Source: Massilia frigida
GTDB lineage: Bacteria; Pseudomonadota; Gammaproteobacteria; Burkholderiales; Burkholderiaceae_D
Assembly (NCBI RefSeq): GCF_011682175.1
Contig: NZ_WHJG01000008.1
Span: 62,001-126,000, forward strand
Reading direction: 5' to 3'
DNA length: 64,000 bases
Part shown: in pieces, positions 37,718 to 46,854 of the stretch
Numbering within the stretch: the first letter of the stretch is position 1
Layout of the letters: every line of letters begins with the position of its first letter
The notes under the pieces: model-generated
What the model was told of the DNA's origin: nothing
The model's input: only the letters and a program-made list of their open reading frames with translations
Database searches by the model: none
Translations under genes and position numbers: made by a program

Positions 37718-39538
37718 TCACGCCGTCACGGTGGTGTTGTACACCTTGCCGCCGATGGTCACGTTGCTCAGTTTTGCCGACTTCACGTTGTAGGCGAACC
37801 AGGGATTCCCGGCGTTGGCGGGGGTGCCGAAGTCGCAGTCGGTGATGGTGACGCCGGTAATCGGCACGATCAGCGACGGGTCGTTGCCGTTGTAATCGAA
37901 GGCGACCGGGCCGAGCAGCATGATGGCCTGGTAGCACGAGAACGTGCCGGCCGCAGACTTCACATTGCCGACCTTGACGTTGGAAATGTGCACGTCCGAC
38001 ACCACCGGCGGGCGCGTGCGCACGTTGTCGGCGGTGGGCATGTAATCGCAATCGATGGTGATCACCGCGCCAGCCGAGGACGACACCGTTTTTGGGGCGA
38101 TGGGCGAACCGGGCAGGGGATTGTAGAACTGCGGCGTGGTCTGCACCCCATTCGGCATGCTCACGTTGCGCACGTAAAAATGCTTGAGGAAGCCGCCCCG
38201 GTTCATGTTCGTCTTCATGCGGATGGCCGTGGCGAGCGGGCTGGTGGCCCAGTTCACGTTGCGGAATTCGATATCCTGCGCGTACACATGCTCGATGCCG
38301 CCCGACATTTCGCTGCCCAGGGTCACGCCGCCGTGGCCGCTGTTCATGATGCATTTCTGGATCAGCACGTTCTGGGTGGGACCGTATTGCGTATCCAGGT
38401 TCTTGCCGGCCTTGATCGCGATGCAATCGTCGCCGGTATTGAAGGTACAGTCTTCGACCAGCACGTTGTCGCACGCTTCCGGATCGAAACCGTCGCTGTT
38501 CGGGCCCATGCTGTCCATGTGGACCTGGCGGATTTCCAGGTCGCGGCAGGCCACCGGGTGGTGCAGCCAGAACGGCGCCTGGTTGACCTGGTAGCCCTTG
38601 AGCAGCACCCTGGCGCAATCGATGAATTCGATCATGCACGGGCGCAGGTAGTGGCCGCGCCCGAACACGCGCTTGCCGACCGGCACGCCCGCTTCCGACA
38701 GCGATGGCAGGTAGGCTTCATCGCTGCGCCAGCGGCTGCTGTCGCCTTCGATCAGCCTGACCTGGGCGGCGCCCAGGTCGGCCGCCACGGCCAGGATGCT
38801 GGCCGGGTTGGCCGGGTTGACCGCCACTTGCGAATGCGGCGCGCTGGCTCCGCTGCGCTTGCTCTTCCAGTCCCACCAGCAGTCGCCGCCATTCAGGGGC
38901 ACGCCGCCCTGGCCGTCGAGAATGCTGGTCCAGTCTTCGCCGGTGAGGGCGATATTGTTTTGCTTGTGCGCGTACACGAGCGGTGAATAGTTCAGGCAAT
39001 CGTTGCTCTGCCAGCGCGACAGGGTCAGCTTGCCGTTCGGGCCGCAGTCGACCTCGCCGTACCTGGCGAAATCGTCCGGGTCGTTGCTGAAGAAGACGTG
39101 CGCGCCGGATTTCAAATGCACGTGCACGTTCGAGCGCAGCACGATCGGGCCTTTGCACAGCCAGGCGCCGGCGGGAATCACCACCCGTCCGCCGCCCGCC
39201 TTGGCGCAGGCGGCAATCGCCGCGCGAATGGCCGGATAGCAGTCGTGCGCGCCGGCGGCCGGCGTGGCCACCATGCCGGTCTCGTGGTGGCCGGTGTAGC
39301 CTTTCACGCTGCTCACCTTGCACGGCTTGGCGCCGTGCGCGGTGATCGGGAAGTCTTGCTTGCGAAATAGCAGCGGCGTCTTGAAGCTGGCGGCGATGGC
39401 TTGCGCCTTTTGCCACGGGTCGGACGGCTGGTCGTTGGCCAGGGCGGGCAGGGCGATGCCGCCGCCCAGGGCCAGGCCGGCGGCCCCGGCGCCGCTCAGG
39501 AGGGCGCGGCGCCGGGTGTCAATCGGATGCTTGTTCAT
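37718..39538 (-). CDS. Glycoside hydrolase family 28 polygalacturonase
   Basis: 606-residue exported enzyme with a Tat-type leader (DTRRRALLSGAGAAGLALGGG). The right-handed beta-helix carries the GH28 catalytic set in order: NSDGFDPEAC (about residue 350), GDDCIAIKAGKN (about 370) and SGHGGVTLGSE (about 400). It hydrolyses alpha-1,4-galacturonan or its oligomers; an exo-acting role on oligogalacturonides is possible but not decidable here. It starts 16 bases after the TonB-dependent receptor, so the two are probably cotranscribed. Confidence 0.93.
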   Translation of the reverse strand: MNKHPIDTRRRALLSGAGAAGLALGGGIALPALANDQPSDPWQKAQAIAASFKTPLLFRKQDFPITAHGAKPCKVSSVKGYTGHHETGMVATPAAGAHDCYPAIRAAIAACAKAGGGRVVIPAGAWLCKGPIVLRSNVHVHLKSGAHVFFSNDPDDFARYGEVDCGPNGKLTLSRWQSNDCLNYSPLVYAHKQNNIALTGEDWTSILDGQGGVPLNGGDCWWDWKSKRSGASAPHSQVAVNPANPASILAVAADLGAAQVRLIEGDSSRWRSDEAYLPSLSEAGVPVGKRVFGRGHYLRPCMIEFIDCARVLLKGYQVNQAPFWLHHPVACRDLEIRQVHMDSMGPNSDGFDPEACDNVLVEDCTFNTGDDCIAIKAGKNLDTQYGPTQNVLIQKCIMNSGHGGVTLGSEMSGGIEHVYAQDIEFRNVNWATSPLATAIRMKTNMNRGGFLKHFYVRNVSMPNGVQTTPQFYNPLPGSPIAPKTVSSSAGAVITIDCDYMPTADNVRTRPPVVSDVHISNVKVGNVKSAAGTFSCYQAIMLLGPVAFDYNGNDPSLIVPITGVTITDCDFGTPANAGNPWFAYNVKSAKLSNVTIGGKVYNTTVTA

Positions 39539-39554
39539 GAAAATGCCTTCCTGG

Positions 39555-42260
39555 TCAGAAGTTGTACGTCATGCGCAGATTGTATGAGCGGCCGATCGGG
39601 CTGGCTGCGCTGCTCAGGTACCCGAAGGTGTAGCCGCTGTGGTTGGTGACCGGCGGATTTTCATCGAACATATTGGTGACCCCGGCCACGATGCTGATGT
39701 TCTTGAAGCCGCTGTAGGTGCCGGTCAGGTTCCACACCGAGTAGGGCTTGATCTCGCGCTGGTATTCGGCCGCCACCAGGTTCTGGTCGTCGTAGTGGGA
39801 GTTGTAGTTCTGGGTCAGCTGCGAACTCCAGTCGCCGCGCTTCCAGTTCATTTTCAGCGTGTGCTTCCAGCGGTAGGTGATGATCGGGAAGTTGCTGGTG
39901 GTGCCGTTGCTGGCCAAGCCGAAGCGGCCCACGTTCGACACGTACGGGCTGTCTTTTTCCAGCTGGTTTTCGAACTGGGTCAGGTAGGTGCCGTCGAGCT
40001 GGAAGTTGAACTCGCCGATGTCCATGCGCGGCAGCGCGTAGGTGGCGGTCAGGTCGATGCCGGCGGTTTTCTGGCCGCCCAGGTTCATTGTCACGTTCTT
40101 GATGTAGGCCAGGGTGCCGTCCGGATTGCGCACGAACAGGTCCTTGTACTTGGCCGGGTCCTGGAAGTAGGCTTGCTCGGGCAGGTTGGCCAGCATGTCC
40201 TTCATGCGGATGTTCCAGTAGTCGAAGGACAGGGTCAGGTTCTTGACTGGTTCGACCACCATGCCCAGGGTCCAGCCGCGCGAGGTTTCCGGGGTCAGCT
40301 GGTCGTTGCTGCCGGTCTGCTTGGGCAGGGCCACGTTGCACACTTCCGAGGCCACGCTGCCCGCCACGGCGGTGCCGCTGCCGGCCACGCCCGGTTTGCC
40401 GCCAGGGCACAGGGTTGGATCATCCCATTTGGCGGCGGTGTTGCCGTTCGCGCCCGGCAGGCGGTAGCCGTAGCGGTCGAACAGGGTCGGCGCGCGGAAG
40501 CCGGTGTTGGCCGAGCCGCGCAACATCAGGGTTTTCGACGGCTCGTAGCGGAAGCTCGCTTTCGGGTTGAAGGTGTTGCCGAAGTCGCTGAAATAATCGT
40601 CGCGCGCGGCCAGGTTGACCGTCAATTGCTTGCTGATCGGGATATCGAGCTCGGCGTACAGGGCCGAGACGTTGCGCGCGCCTTCGCCGTGCGAGGACGA
40701 GGCGTTGGCGTAGCTCACTTCATTGGTGATCGGCAGGCGCGTGTCTTCGGTGGTGTCGCGGTGGATGTCGATACCGACCGCCATTGCCAGCGAGCCGCCC
40801 GGCAGTTGCATCAGCGTGCGGCTGGCGGTGGCATCGACACCGGCGAAGGTACTGGTCGAATCGCGGTTCAACTGGCCGTCGACCGAGATGTCGCGCAGGT
40901 AGCCTTTGCCGGCTTCGTCCTGCAGGCTGAACGGGTTGAGCACGCCGCTGGCCAGGCCGTTGTTCAAGCCGGGACCGCTCACGTAGCCGGTGTTGTAGTA
41001 GTTCTTGCGTCCGCTGTGGCCGTACACCAGGCCGGTCTTGTAATCCCACTCGCCGATCTTGCCTTCATCGACCAGCGCCAGGCGCTGGTTCAGCTGCACG
41101 TCCTTGTTGCTGGCCAGGCCGAGGTCGGCCACGCTCCAGGTCACCGTCAGCGGTTCGCCTTTCAGGCCGGCCATGGCGGGCACGCCGCCGGCGCCGCCCG
41201 GATACCATTTGCTGCCGGCCGGCACGCGCGCGGGCATGCCCTTGGCGGTCACGCTTTGGGTCGGATTGCGCGCCGAAATGATGGTCGACTCGCCGCGCAT
41301 GTAGTCCAGGCTCAGGGTATGGTCGTCCGAGATCTGCTTGGTACCGCGTGCGTAAAAGGTCAGCTGCCTGGTTTCGTGCAGGGCGGTGCCGTACTCGTTG
41401 TTGTCGATGATGCAGGTGTTCTTGGCGCCCTGGATCGAGTAGGGGGCCTGGCAGCCGGTCTTGTAGTACGGGTTGGCTGCGGTCTTGTTGCTGGGGGTGG
41501 TGAAGTTGGCCGGGGATGCGTAGCCGCCGCTGGCCAGGGTCGGGGCGCGCCCGATGCTGGCCAGCAGTTCGTTCGAGCTCAGGTCGGCGCGGTCGCGCGC
41601 GGCCAGGCGGCTGCGCTGGCGGCCATCGATGGTGGCGTAGAGATTCCAGCCGTCGCTGGCCAGCTTGCCCTTGCCGAAGGTGGCCGACAGGCGCTGCTCG
41701 TCGCCGCCGCCGGATTTTTCAGGCTGCACGTACTGGGCGGTGATGCTGCCGCCTTCGACGCTGCTCTTGGTGATGAAGTTGACCACGCCGCCGATGGCGT
41801 CCGAGCCGTAAATCGAGGAAGCGCCGTCGCGCAGGATTTCCACGCGCAGCAGGGAGCTCATCGGGATGACGTCGAGGTTGGCGTAGCCGTCGGCGATCGC
41901 TTCATTGGCCAGGCGGCGCCCGTTGAGCAGCACCAGGGTGCGGTTCACGCCCAGGCCGCGCAGGTTGATGTTGGTGCCGGAGCCGGCGTTGGACGGGGCC
42001 AGCGAGTTCGATTGCGGCAGCGCCATCATGACGTCGGCCAGGCTGGTCATGCCGCGCTTGGTGAATTCATCGGCCTTGATGGTCGATACCGGCAGCGCCA
42101 TCTCGGTCGCCAGGCGCTTGATGCTCGACCCGGTCACTTCGACGCGCTGCATGCCGGACTCAAGCTGTTGGGCCGCGGCCTGGTTCATCATCGTCAGCAC
42201 CGCAAGGGTAATGGACGACAATACGAGTTTCGAATGGGTCGAGCTGGTTTGCTTGTTCAT
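39555..42260 (-). CDS. TonB-dependent outer membrane receptor, likely for pectin oligomers
   Basis: 901-residue receptor with a signal peptide ending at QAAAQ, no STN domain, a plug (VEVTGSSIKRLATEMALPVS ... NINLRGLGVNRTLVLLNGRR ... GASSIYGSDAIGGVVNFITK) and a beta-barrel ending in SYNLRMTYNF with the usual terminal Phe. The long-loop, carbohydrate-receptor style and its position before GH28 and PL1-CE8 genes point to import of oligogalacturonides. The substrate is inferred from context. Confidence 0.9.
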   Translation of the reverse strand: MNKQTSSTHSKLVLSSITLAVLTMMNQAAAQQLESGMQRVEVTGSSIKRLATEMALPVSTIKADEFTKRGMTSLADVMMALPQSNSLAPSNAGSGTNINLRGLGVNRTLVLLNGRRLANEAIADGYANLDVIPMSSLLRVEILRDGASSIYGSDAIGGVVNFITKSSVEGGSITAQYVQPEKSGGGDEQRLSATFGKGKLASDGWNLYATIDGRQRSRLAARDRADLSSNELLASIGRAPTLASGGYASPANFTTPSNKTAANPYYKTGCQAPYSIQGAKNTCIIDNNEYGTALHETRQLTFYARGTKQISDDHTLSLDYMRGESTIISARNPTQSVTAKGMPARVPAGSKWYPGGAGGVPAMAGLKGEPLTVTWSVADLGLASNKDVQLNQRLALVDEGKIGEWDYKTGLVYGHSGRKNYYNTGYVSGPGLNNGLASGVLNPFSLQDEAGKGYLRDISVDGQLNRDSTSTFAGVDATASRTLMQLPGGSLAMAVGIDIHRDTTEDTRLPITNEVSYANASSSHGEGARNVSALYAELDIPISKQLTVNLAARDDYFSDFGNTFNPKASFRYEPSKTLMLRGSANTGFRAPTLFDRYGYRLPGANGNTAAKWDDPTLCPGGKPGVAGSGTAVAGSVASEVCNVALPKQTGSNDQLTPETSRGWTLGMVVEPVKNLTLSFDYWNIRMKDMLANLPEQAYFQDPAKYKDLFVRNPDGTLAYIKNVTMNLGGQKTAGIDLTATYALPRMDIGEFNFQLDGTYLTQFENQLEKDSPYVSNVGRFGLASNGTTSNFPIITYRWKHTLKMNWKRGDWSSQLTQNYNSHYDDQNLVAAEYQREIKPYSVWNLTGTYSGFKNISIVAGVTNMFDENPPVTNHSGYTFGYLSSAASPIGRSYNLRMTYNF

Positions 42261-42322
42261 GTGAGACGGTCTCCTGCGGATTATTGTTTGTCATCAAAAG
42301 CTCCCGGCCGCGGCGCGGAAGC

Positions 42323-42333
42323 TGGTCAGGACA
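42323..42333. promoter_or_regulatory. Possible GntR operator upstream of the TonB-dependent receptor
   Basis: TGGTCAGGACA matches the first operator-like site at the regulator gene in 10 of 11 bases. It sits about 63 bases upstream of the receptor start, a good place for repression. As a palindrome it is poorer than the autoregulatory sites. Confidence 0.4.
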
Positions 42334-42461
42334 CCTCGCGTATCCTGTGCCGCGGCGACGAAGGCGTGAGCCGGGGTCGACGTGGTCAATAACGTTTGCC
42401 TTGCCTTGTGGTGCGGCGTTCTGCGCGCCTGCTGTCCACTGTTCAAAAGGTCGCTGTGTCT

Positions 42462-43178
42462 TTATCCTCGCGAAAAGGTGCGCGTGACCCGTTCCAGGTG
42501 GGCGCGCATGGCGGCGTGCGCGCCGGCCGGATCGCGTGCCACGATGGCATCGAGGATGCGGCGGTGGTCCAGCAAGGTCGCCTGGCGCAGTTCTTCGGTC
42601 TGGAAATGTTCTTTGAGCTTGTGCCACAGGCGCCCGCGCTGTTTCCACAGGTGGTCGACGGCGCCGACCATGGCGCTGTTGCCGGTGGCGCGGGCGATGG
42701 CCAGGTGGAAGTTGCGGTCGAGCTGCTCGTTGCTGCTGTAATTGTCGTGCTCGCGTTCCATGTCGAGCACGGCGCGGCGGATGGCGTCGATGGCGCTGTC
42801 GCTGGCCATGCGGGCGGCGCTGGCGCACACCTCGGCTTCGACCAGGCGGCGCGCGGCCAGCACTTCGAACGGCCCGGGGCCGCCTTCGTCGATCTCGGCG
42901 GAGGGCGGCTGCAGGCGGCTGACATACACGCCGGAGCCGCCGCGTACGTCGACCACGCCGCGCAGTTCCAGGGCAATGAGGGCTTCGCGCAGCGAGGCGC
43001 GGCTGACCGCCAAGCGGGTCGCCATCTCGCGTTCGGACGGCAAGCGTTGGTCGGCGCCGATCGCTTCGTCGCGGATCAGTTCCTCGATGCGGCCGGCGAC
43101 AATGCGGTACAGCCGCGGTTCGTGCGCGGGGGAGCTGTCGGGAGCGAGTGTGACGTTCTTGAGCATGGAGGCCTGCAC
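42462..43178 (-). CDS. GntR-family regulator, FadR/FCD subfamily
   Basis: 238-residue DNA-binding protein. Residues about 24-92 form the GntR winged helix (LPSEREMATRLAVSRASLREAL, then LRGVVDVRGGSGVYVSR). Residues about 105-230 are the all-helical FCD domain with metal-ligand-like residues DRNFHLAIARATGN and HRRILDAIVARD. FCD regulators sense organic acids, often sugar acids. It lies at the head of the pectin genes on the same strand, so a galacturonate-derived effector is a reasonable inference. Met at 43166 is an alternative start. Confidence 0.9.
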   Translation of the reverse strand: MQASMLKNVTLAPDSSPAHEPRLYRIVAGRIEELIRDEAIGADQRLPSEREMATRLAVSRASLREALIALELRGVVDVRGGSGVYVSRLQPPSAEIDEGGPGPFEVLAARRLVEAEVCASAARMASDSAIDAIRRAVLDMEREHDNYSSNEQLDRNFHLAIARATGNSAMVGAVDHLWKQRGRLWHKLKEHFQTEELRQATLLDHRRILDAIVARDPAGAHAAMRAHLERVTRTFSRG

Positions 43179-43184
43179 ATCTTT

Positions 43185-43195
43185 TGGTCAGGCCA
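43185..43195. promoter_or_regulatory. GntR operator-like palindrome, proximal
   Basis: TGGTCAGGCCA, an 11-base palindrome with one mismatch, fits the TGGTnnnACCA style of FadR-type regulators. It lies 7 bases upstream of the GntR start codon. Confidence 0.6.
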
Positions 43196-43203
43196 TTTTA
43201 AAG

Positions 43204-43214
43204 TGGTCTGACCA
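43204..43214. promoter_or_regulatory. GntR operator-like palindrome, distal
   Basis: TGGTCTGACCA is a perfect palindrome around the central T and the best match to a FadR/FCD operator in this region. Its centre is 19 bases from that of the proximal site, about two helical turns, so two dimers could bind the same face. Confidence 0.65.
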
Positions 43215-43421
43215 ATCGCGCAAGGTGCTCATGCCAAAATAATCAATATGGGCGTCCAAGGACATGGACAGTTGCCGTACAGTTCAATATACCCGGTTCT
43301 TGCATGGACAAGCTGCAAGCTCAAACCCTGAAGAGAGCGGACTGGTAGCGCTTGAGCGCCGTGCGCGCCGCCTGCAGGGCCGGATCGCGGCGCGCCTGCT
43401 CGCGCCCGGCCGCCAGCAGGC

Positions 43422-43603
43422 GTATCGCTGGTCGAACCGATCTTCGCCGCCCAGGTGGAATCGGTGCGGCGCTCGCGCGTGATCGCAAGGGACGAAACGT
43501 CGATCAAGGCCGGCCGTGCCGGCGCGGGCAAGATGAAAGCGGCGTATTTCTGGCCCGTGGTAAGTGAACAGGATGAAATCTGCTTTCTGTACCAGCCCAG
43601 CTG
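43422..43603 (+). pseudogene. IS66-type transposase remnant
   Basis: One frame reads SRVIARDETSIKAGRAG, then KMKAAYFWPVVSEQDEICFLY, the catalytic DDE-region block of IS66 TnpC transposases. Stops lie in frame just upstream, and the homology ends at FLYQPS, so only about 60 codons remain. No IS ends or partner genes were seen. It marks an old insertion between the pectin locus and the PEP-CTERM gene. Confidence 0.75.
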
Positions 43604-43703
43604 TATTGAATTAACGACAAATTTAACAAATAATTACTGGTATCGAAAAGTACAGGTAAACCCTGTACCATCATCACCTATCCACTAACATGAAGGAAGC
43701 ATC

Positions 43704-44264
43704 ATGATTCGCAAGCTAGCCGCATTAGCGGCCCTATTGTCGCCACTGTGCAGCGCACACGCCGAGCAAAACACTTGGTCATTCGTCTATACGGGCTTTG
43801 ATGTCACCACCATTAGCTGGCAGGGCGACACCACGAAGTGGGATCCCGCCGCCAACATCAAGGGCACGTTCAGCGGTACCGACAGCAATGGCGATGGCAA
43901 GCTGGTGTTTTCCGAACTGAGCTTGCTCCAGGTCGGCGGCTTCGACTACGTCGGCTGCTCATGGGGAAAGTGCGGTTCGGACTATACCTTCAGCTACACC
44001 CCGAACGGCCAGCTCGATTTCAATGTAAGCCGCTATAGCAACGATCCGGAGGGCTATGTTTTCTGGTCCACCGTGTACGAAACCGGCGCGAGTGCGGATT
44101 TCAAAACATACACCTTGGGCACGCCGAGCGGGGCGAGTTATGTTTGGACGCCGCAGACTACCCTGTCGATTACCTCAGCGGTTCCAGAGCCATCGACTTA
44201 CGCCATGCTTGTGGCAGGCTCGCTGCTGGTGGGCGGCGCAGCACGCGCTCGTCGCGTCAGGTAA
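43704..44264 (+). CDS. PEP-CTERM sorting domain protein
   Basis: 186-residue secreted protein with signal peptide MIRKLAALAALLSPLCSAHA and a C-terminal VPEPSTYAMLVAGSLLVGG plus Arg-rich end, the PEP-CTERM sorting tail. The mature part has a Ca2+-loop-like DSNGDGKLVFSE near residues 60-71 and a pair of Cys in CSWGKC. It belongs to a group of short surface proteins of unknown role. GGAAG precedes the ATG. A decayed copy of its 5' region lies just downstream. Confidence 0.85.
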   Translation: MIRKLAALAALLSPLCSAHAEQNTWSFVYTGFDVTTISWQGDTTKWDPAANIKGTFSGTDSNGDGKLVFSELSLLQVGGFDYVGCSWGKCGSDYTFSYTPNGQLDFNVSRYSNDPEGYVFWSTVYETGASADFKTYTLGTPSGASYVWTPQTTLSITSAVPEPSTYAMLVAGSLLVGGAARARRVR

Positions 44265-44271
44265 GGTGATG

Positions 44272-44579
44272 TATTTGCGACTAATTTAGCAAATGTTTAC
44301 CACGTCGAAAAGCGTGCGTACCCAGCCTGTGCCATGAGTGCGTTTTAGTTAAGCCAAATTCGGCATCATGATGCGCAAGCTGGCGGCATTGGTATCTCAC
44401 TGTGTATCGCCCAAGCTGCGGAAAACACCCAGTACACGGACGGAACCACCGCAACCAAGCACTTGTTCGTTGTCTATGACGCCAGCAATGTCGGCAAGGT
44501 CTACAGCGTGGTCGATGGCGCTGCAAGCGCCGTGGCGGTCACGCTGGTAGGCGGCGTGGATTTGTCCGGTACGCCCTGA
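44272..44579 (+). pseudogene. Decayed duplicate of the PEP-CTERM gene 5' end
   Basis: Bases from about 44277 to 44394 resemble the upstream region and first codons of the previous gene (CGACTAATTTAGCAAAT against CGACAAATTTAACAAAT; GCATCATGATGCGCAAGCTG against GCATCATGATTCGCAAGCTA). After MMRKLAAL (ATG 44368) a frameshift near 44393 is needed to continue as GISLCIAQAAENTQYTDG and on to the stop at 44577. The mature part then differs from the first gene and has no PEP-CTERM tail. Confidence 0.6.
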
Positions 44580-44903
44580 ACGGCCTGATAGCCAGCAACG
44601 TCGCCTGGGATCGGCAGCTTGGCGCTGACAGCGCTGGGACATCCGTGATCACCCATGCCCAATTGCTGGGCACTGCGACACCGTTTTGATAGCGCACCCG
44701 CTGTGGCTCGTTGTCCATCAGGCCCATGGCATTCTCCCTGCGATCGAGACTGTTGGTCCCCACGGTGAACCGGTTCGAGTTCGCTTCGGAGAACGTGGCC
44801 AGCGTGTTTCGGGGTGTTCCCGGCAAACGTCGGTAGATCATCGCGCCCAGCTGCAAGTTCAATCCCATGAGACAGGGCCGGCGGCAAGCGTGTTCGCCCG
44901 GCT
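44580..44903. other. Region with no assignable gene
   Basis: About 320 bases. On the minus strand 44868-44539 reads open for 109 codons (MGLNLQLGAMIYRRLPGTP...) into the decayed duplicate; the sequence looks protein-like (SNWAWVITDVPALSA) but has no family match that I know and no clear ribosome site. It could be a fragment of a lost gene. Confidence 0.35.
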
Positions 44904-45365
44904 TTACTTGCCTTTGTAGATCCCGGCCTCGAGGATGACATCGCCGCTCTTGACGAAATACGTCGATTTCTTCTCGATCTGCCCGCTGGTCGGATTGTTA
45001 TAACGGTAATCAACCCAGCCCTTGCCGCTCTTTTTTGCCTGGTCGATAATGTCCTTGCGGAACAGCTTGCCGTCGGCATCAGGCAGCACCACCATGTTCT
45101 TGCCCACCAGCTTGGGATTGGTCGGGTGCGCCAGCTGGGTACCGTCGAGGGCGCGCATGGTCAGGTAGGTCGTCTCGTTGACGAACTCGGGACTCTTGCT
45201 GTTGATGGCGGTGAGCAGCGCGTCCTTGCCATTCTTTTGCAGGAAGACCACGCCCTTATTCACCATGGCGACCGCATCGGCGCTGGTGTCGGCCGCCTGC
45301 GCAGCAAAGGACGTCGCGAACGCGGCGCCGGCAAGAACGGCCCTCATCATGGCTTTCATGGTCAT
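44904..45365 (-). CDS. Periplasmic single-Cache domain protein
   Basis: 153-residue exported protein; signal peptide ends SFAAQA. The mature part is one Cache domain (AVAMVNKGVVFLQKNGKDA, YLTMRALDGTQLAHP, GKGWVDYRYNNPTSG, DVILEAGIYKG), the small-molecule-binding fold usually found as a receptor sensor domain. Here it is free, with no membrane or output domain. Met at 45359 is an alternative start. Ligand unknown. Confidence 0.8.
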   Translation of the reverse strand: MTMKAMMRAVLAGAAFATSFAAQAADTSADAVAMVNKGVVFLQKNGKDALLTAINSKSPEFVNETTYLTMRALDGTQLAHPTNPKLVGKNMVVLPDADGKLFRKDIIDQAKKSGKGWVDYRYNNPTSGQIEKKSTYFVKSGDVILEAGIYKGK

Positions 45366-45459
45366 CTCCCTGTTTTACCGTTACCCGGAATGGGTAGCTG
45401 CTGGAGAAAATGTACCATGGGCCGAACTTGCTGCGAAGAAGTATTTACGGTGTTGTGGC

Positions 45460-46842
45460 TTACTTCGCCATGTGCCGCTGCATGGCCCCCAGGCGGCGCA
45501 GCAACCGGCTGATCAGGCTGGCGCCCAGGTAGCGCAGGGTGGCCAGCGGATGCTGCACGCCATAGCCCTGGCGGCCCAGGTTCTGGGGCATGAAAAAGCG
45601 GCTGAAACGCTGCACGGCGCCACAGTCGCTGGCGCGGAAGCGGCCGTTGACGTGGGTCGTGTTGAAGCCGTATTCGTTGGCGAACAGGAACACCGCGCTG
45701 GGCGAGGTCATCGAGATGTCCGCGAACTCGTCGTCGTGCAGTTCGGCGCAGCCGCGCAGATACGACACGCGGATGGTCATGGCGATGTCGGGAATGCGGA
45801 TCACTAGCGGCTTGATCAGTCCAGCCAGTTCGAGCAGGCAGGGCAGCCCCAGCAGGTTGGCGATGGCGCCCTTGCGGTATTGCTCGGCGGCGGCGCGCAC
45901 CTGGGCCGCCGTGGCGGGCGGCTCGGACGGTAGCAAGTCGCACGGCACCGCCAGCAGGCGTTCCCAGTGCTCGACGGCGGCATCGCTGGCCCAGGCCAGG
46001 CTTTCGGCCGTGTCCACCCCCAGCGCGATGGTATCGCCCGGTTGCAGGAAGCGCACCGCATCGGTGGCGCGCGACAGCCGCGCCCACTGCGCCACGCGGC
46101 GCGGCGTGTTCTGGTGGTCGTTCATGTAGCAATTGTCGATGTGGGAAAAGGCGACGAAGGAAGCGAAGGGCACCGTGATTTTCGGCGTGAAAGCCGCGAT
46201 CTGAAGCTTGATGCGGTGCAGCTTTTCGGCCGCGGCGGCACAGCGCAGCTCGGCCTGGAAAGGATTGCCGACCCAGTTGGCGTAGCCGAACTGGGTCATC
46301 AGGACGTCCACCCGTTCGCACAGCAGCGCGATGCTGGCCTTGACGGCGGCGCACTGGGCGGCGCTGCCCAGGGCGCAGTCATTCAGGTTGAGCAGGTGCC
46401 GTCCGTCCGAATTGATCAGGCAGTACGAATCGCCGTCGGCGTGGGGAAACACGGTGATGCGCATCTTGCTGTCGAGTGCGACCGGCGCGCCGGGCAGGCA
46501 TTCGATGACATCGAAGCCGTTATTGCGCAAGAAATTGAGCACGCGCTTGTCCTTGGTGTGCTGGAACAGCATGGTGAGCTTGCCGGGGAAGTCGCGCCGC
46601 AGCCGCTTGACGAAGGGTACCGAAAAATGATCGGGATGCTCGTGCGAGAACCAGATGAAGGTGTTGCGCTTGAGCGCGGCCAGGTCGCGGATCAACGCCG
46701 CGTTGGAGGTGCTGGTGTCGAGCAGGCTCCAGCCATTGTTGAAGACCGGCCCCTCGACCCAGGGATCGGCCAGCAGCACGGTGTTGTCGTTGGCGAGGTG
46801 GAAGCAGGCGTGGTTGACGAAGGTCAGCAGGTTATGGCTCAT
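45460..46842 (-). CDS. CMAH-like metallo-beta-lactamase-fold protein
   Basis: 460-residue cytoplasmic protein with an N-terminal metallo-hydrolase domain: FSHEHPDHFS with metal ligands His67, His69, Asp71 and His72. The part from NLNDCALGSAAQ through CERVDVLMTQFGYANWVGNP resembles the MBL domain of CMP-N-acetylneuraminate hydroxylase-like proteins, but there is no Rieske domain. The flavin reductase gene lies 12 bases upstream in the same direction, suggesting a paired redox reaction. Substrate unknown. Confidence 0.7.
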   Translation of the reverse strand: MSHNLLTFVNHACFHLANDNTVLLADPWVEGPVFNNGWSLLDTSTSNAALIRDLAALKRNTFIWFSHEHPDHFSVPFVKRLRRDFPGKLTMLFQHTKDKRVLNFLRNNGFDVIECLPGAPVALDSKMRITVFPHADGDSYCLINSDGRHLLNLNDCALGSAAQCAAVKASIALLCERVDVLMTQFGYANWVGNPFQAELRCAAAAEKLHRIKLQIAAFTPKITVPFASFVAFSHIDNCYMNDHQNTPRRVAQWARLSRATDAVRFLQPGDTIALGVDTAESLAWASDAAVEHWERLLAVPCDLLPSEPPATAAQVRAAAEQYRKGAIANLLGLPCLLELAGLIKPLVIRIPDIAMTIRVSYLRGCAELHDDEFADISMTSPSAVFLFANEYGFNTTHVNGRFRASDCGAVQRFSRFFMPQNLGRQGYGVQHPLATLRYLGASLISRLLRRLGAMQRHMAK

Positions 46843-46854
46843 GGCGGCACCCGG

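Noticed and set aside
39639-42392. A 917-codon open frame on the plus strand across the TonB-dependent receptor
   Set aside because: Shadow of the receptor gene; low-complexity Val/Gly/Ala/His composition and no recognisable domain.
43229-43531. A 100-codon minus-strand gene over the IS66 remnant
   Set aside because: The plus strand carries recognisable transposase sequence here, and the minus frame has no motif or ribosome site.
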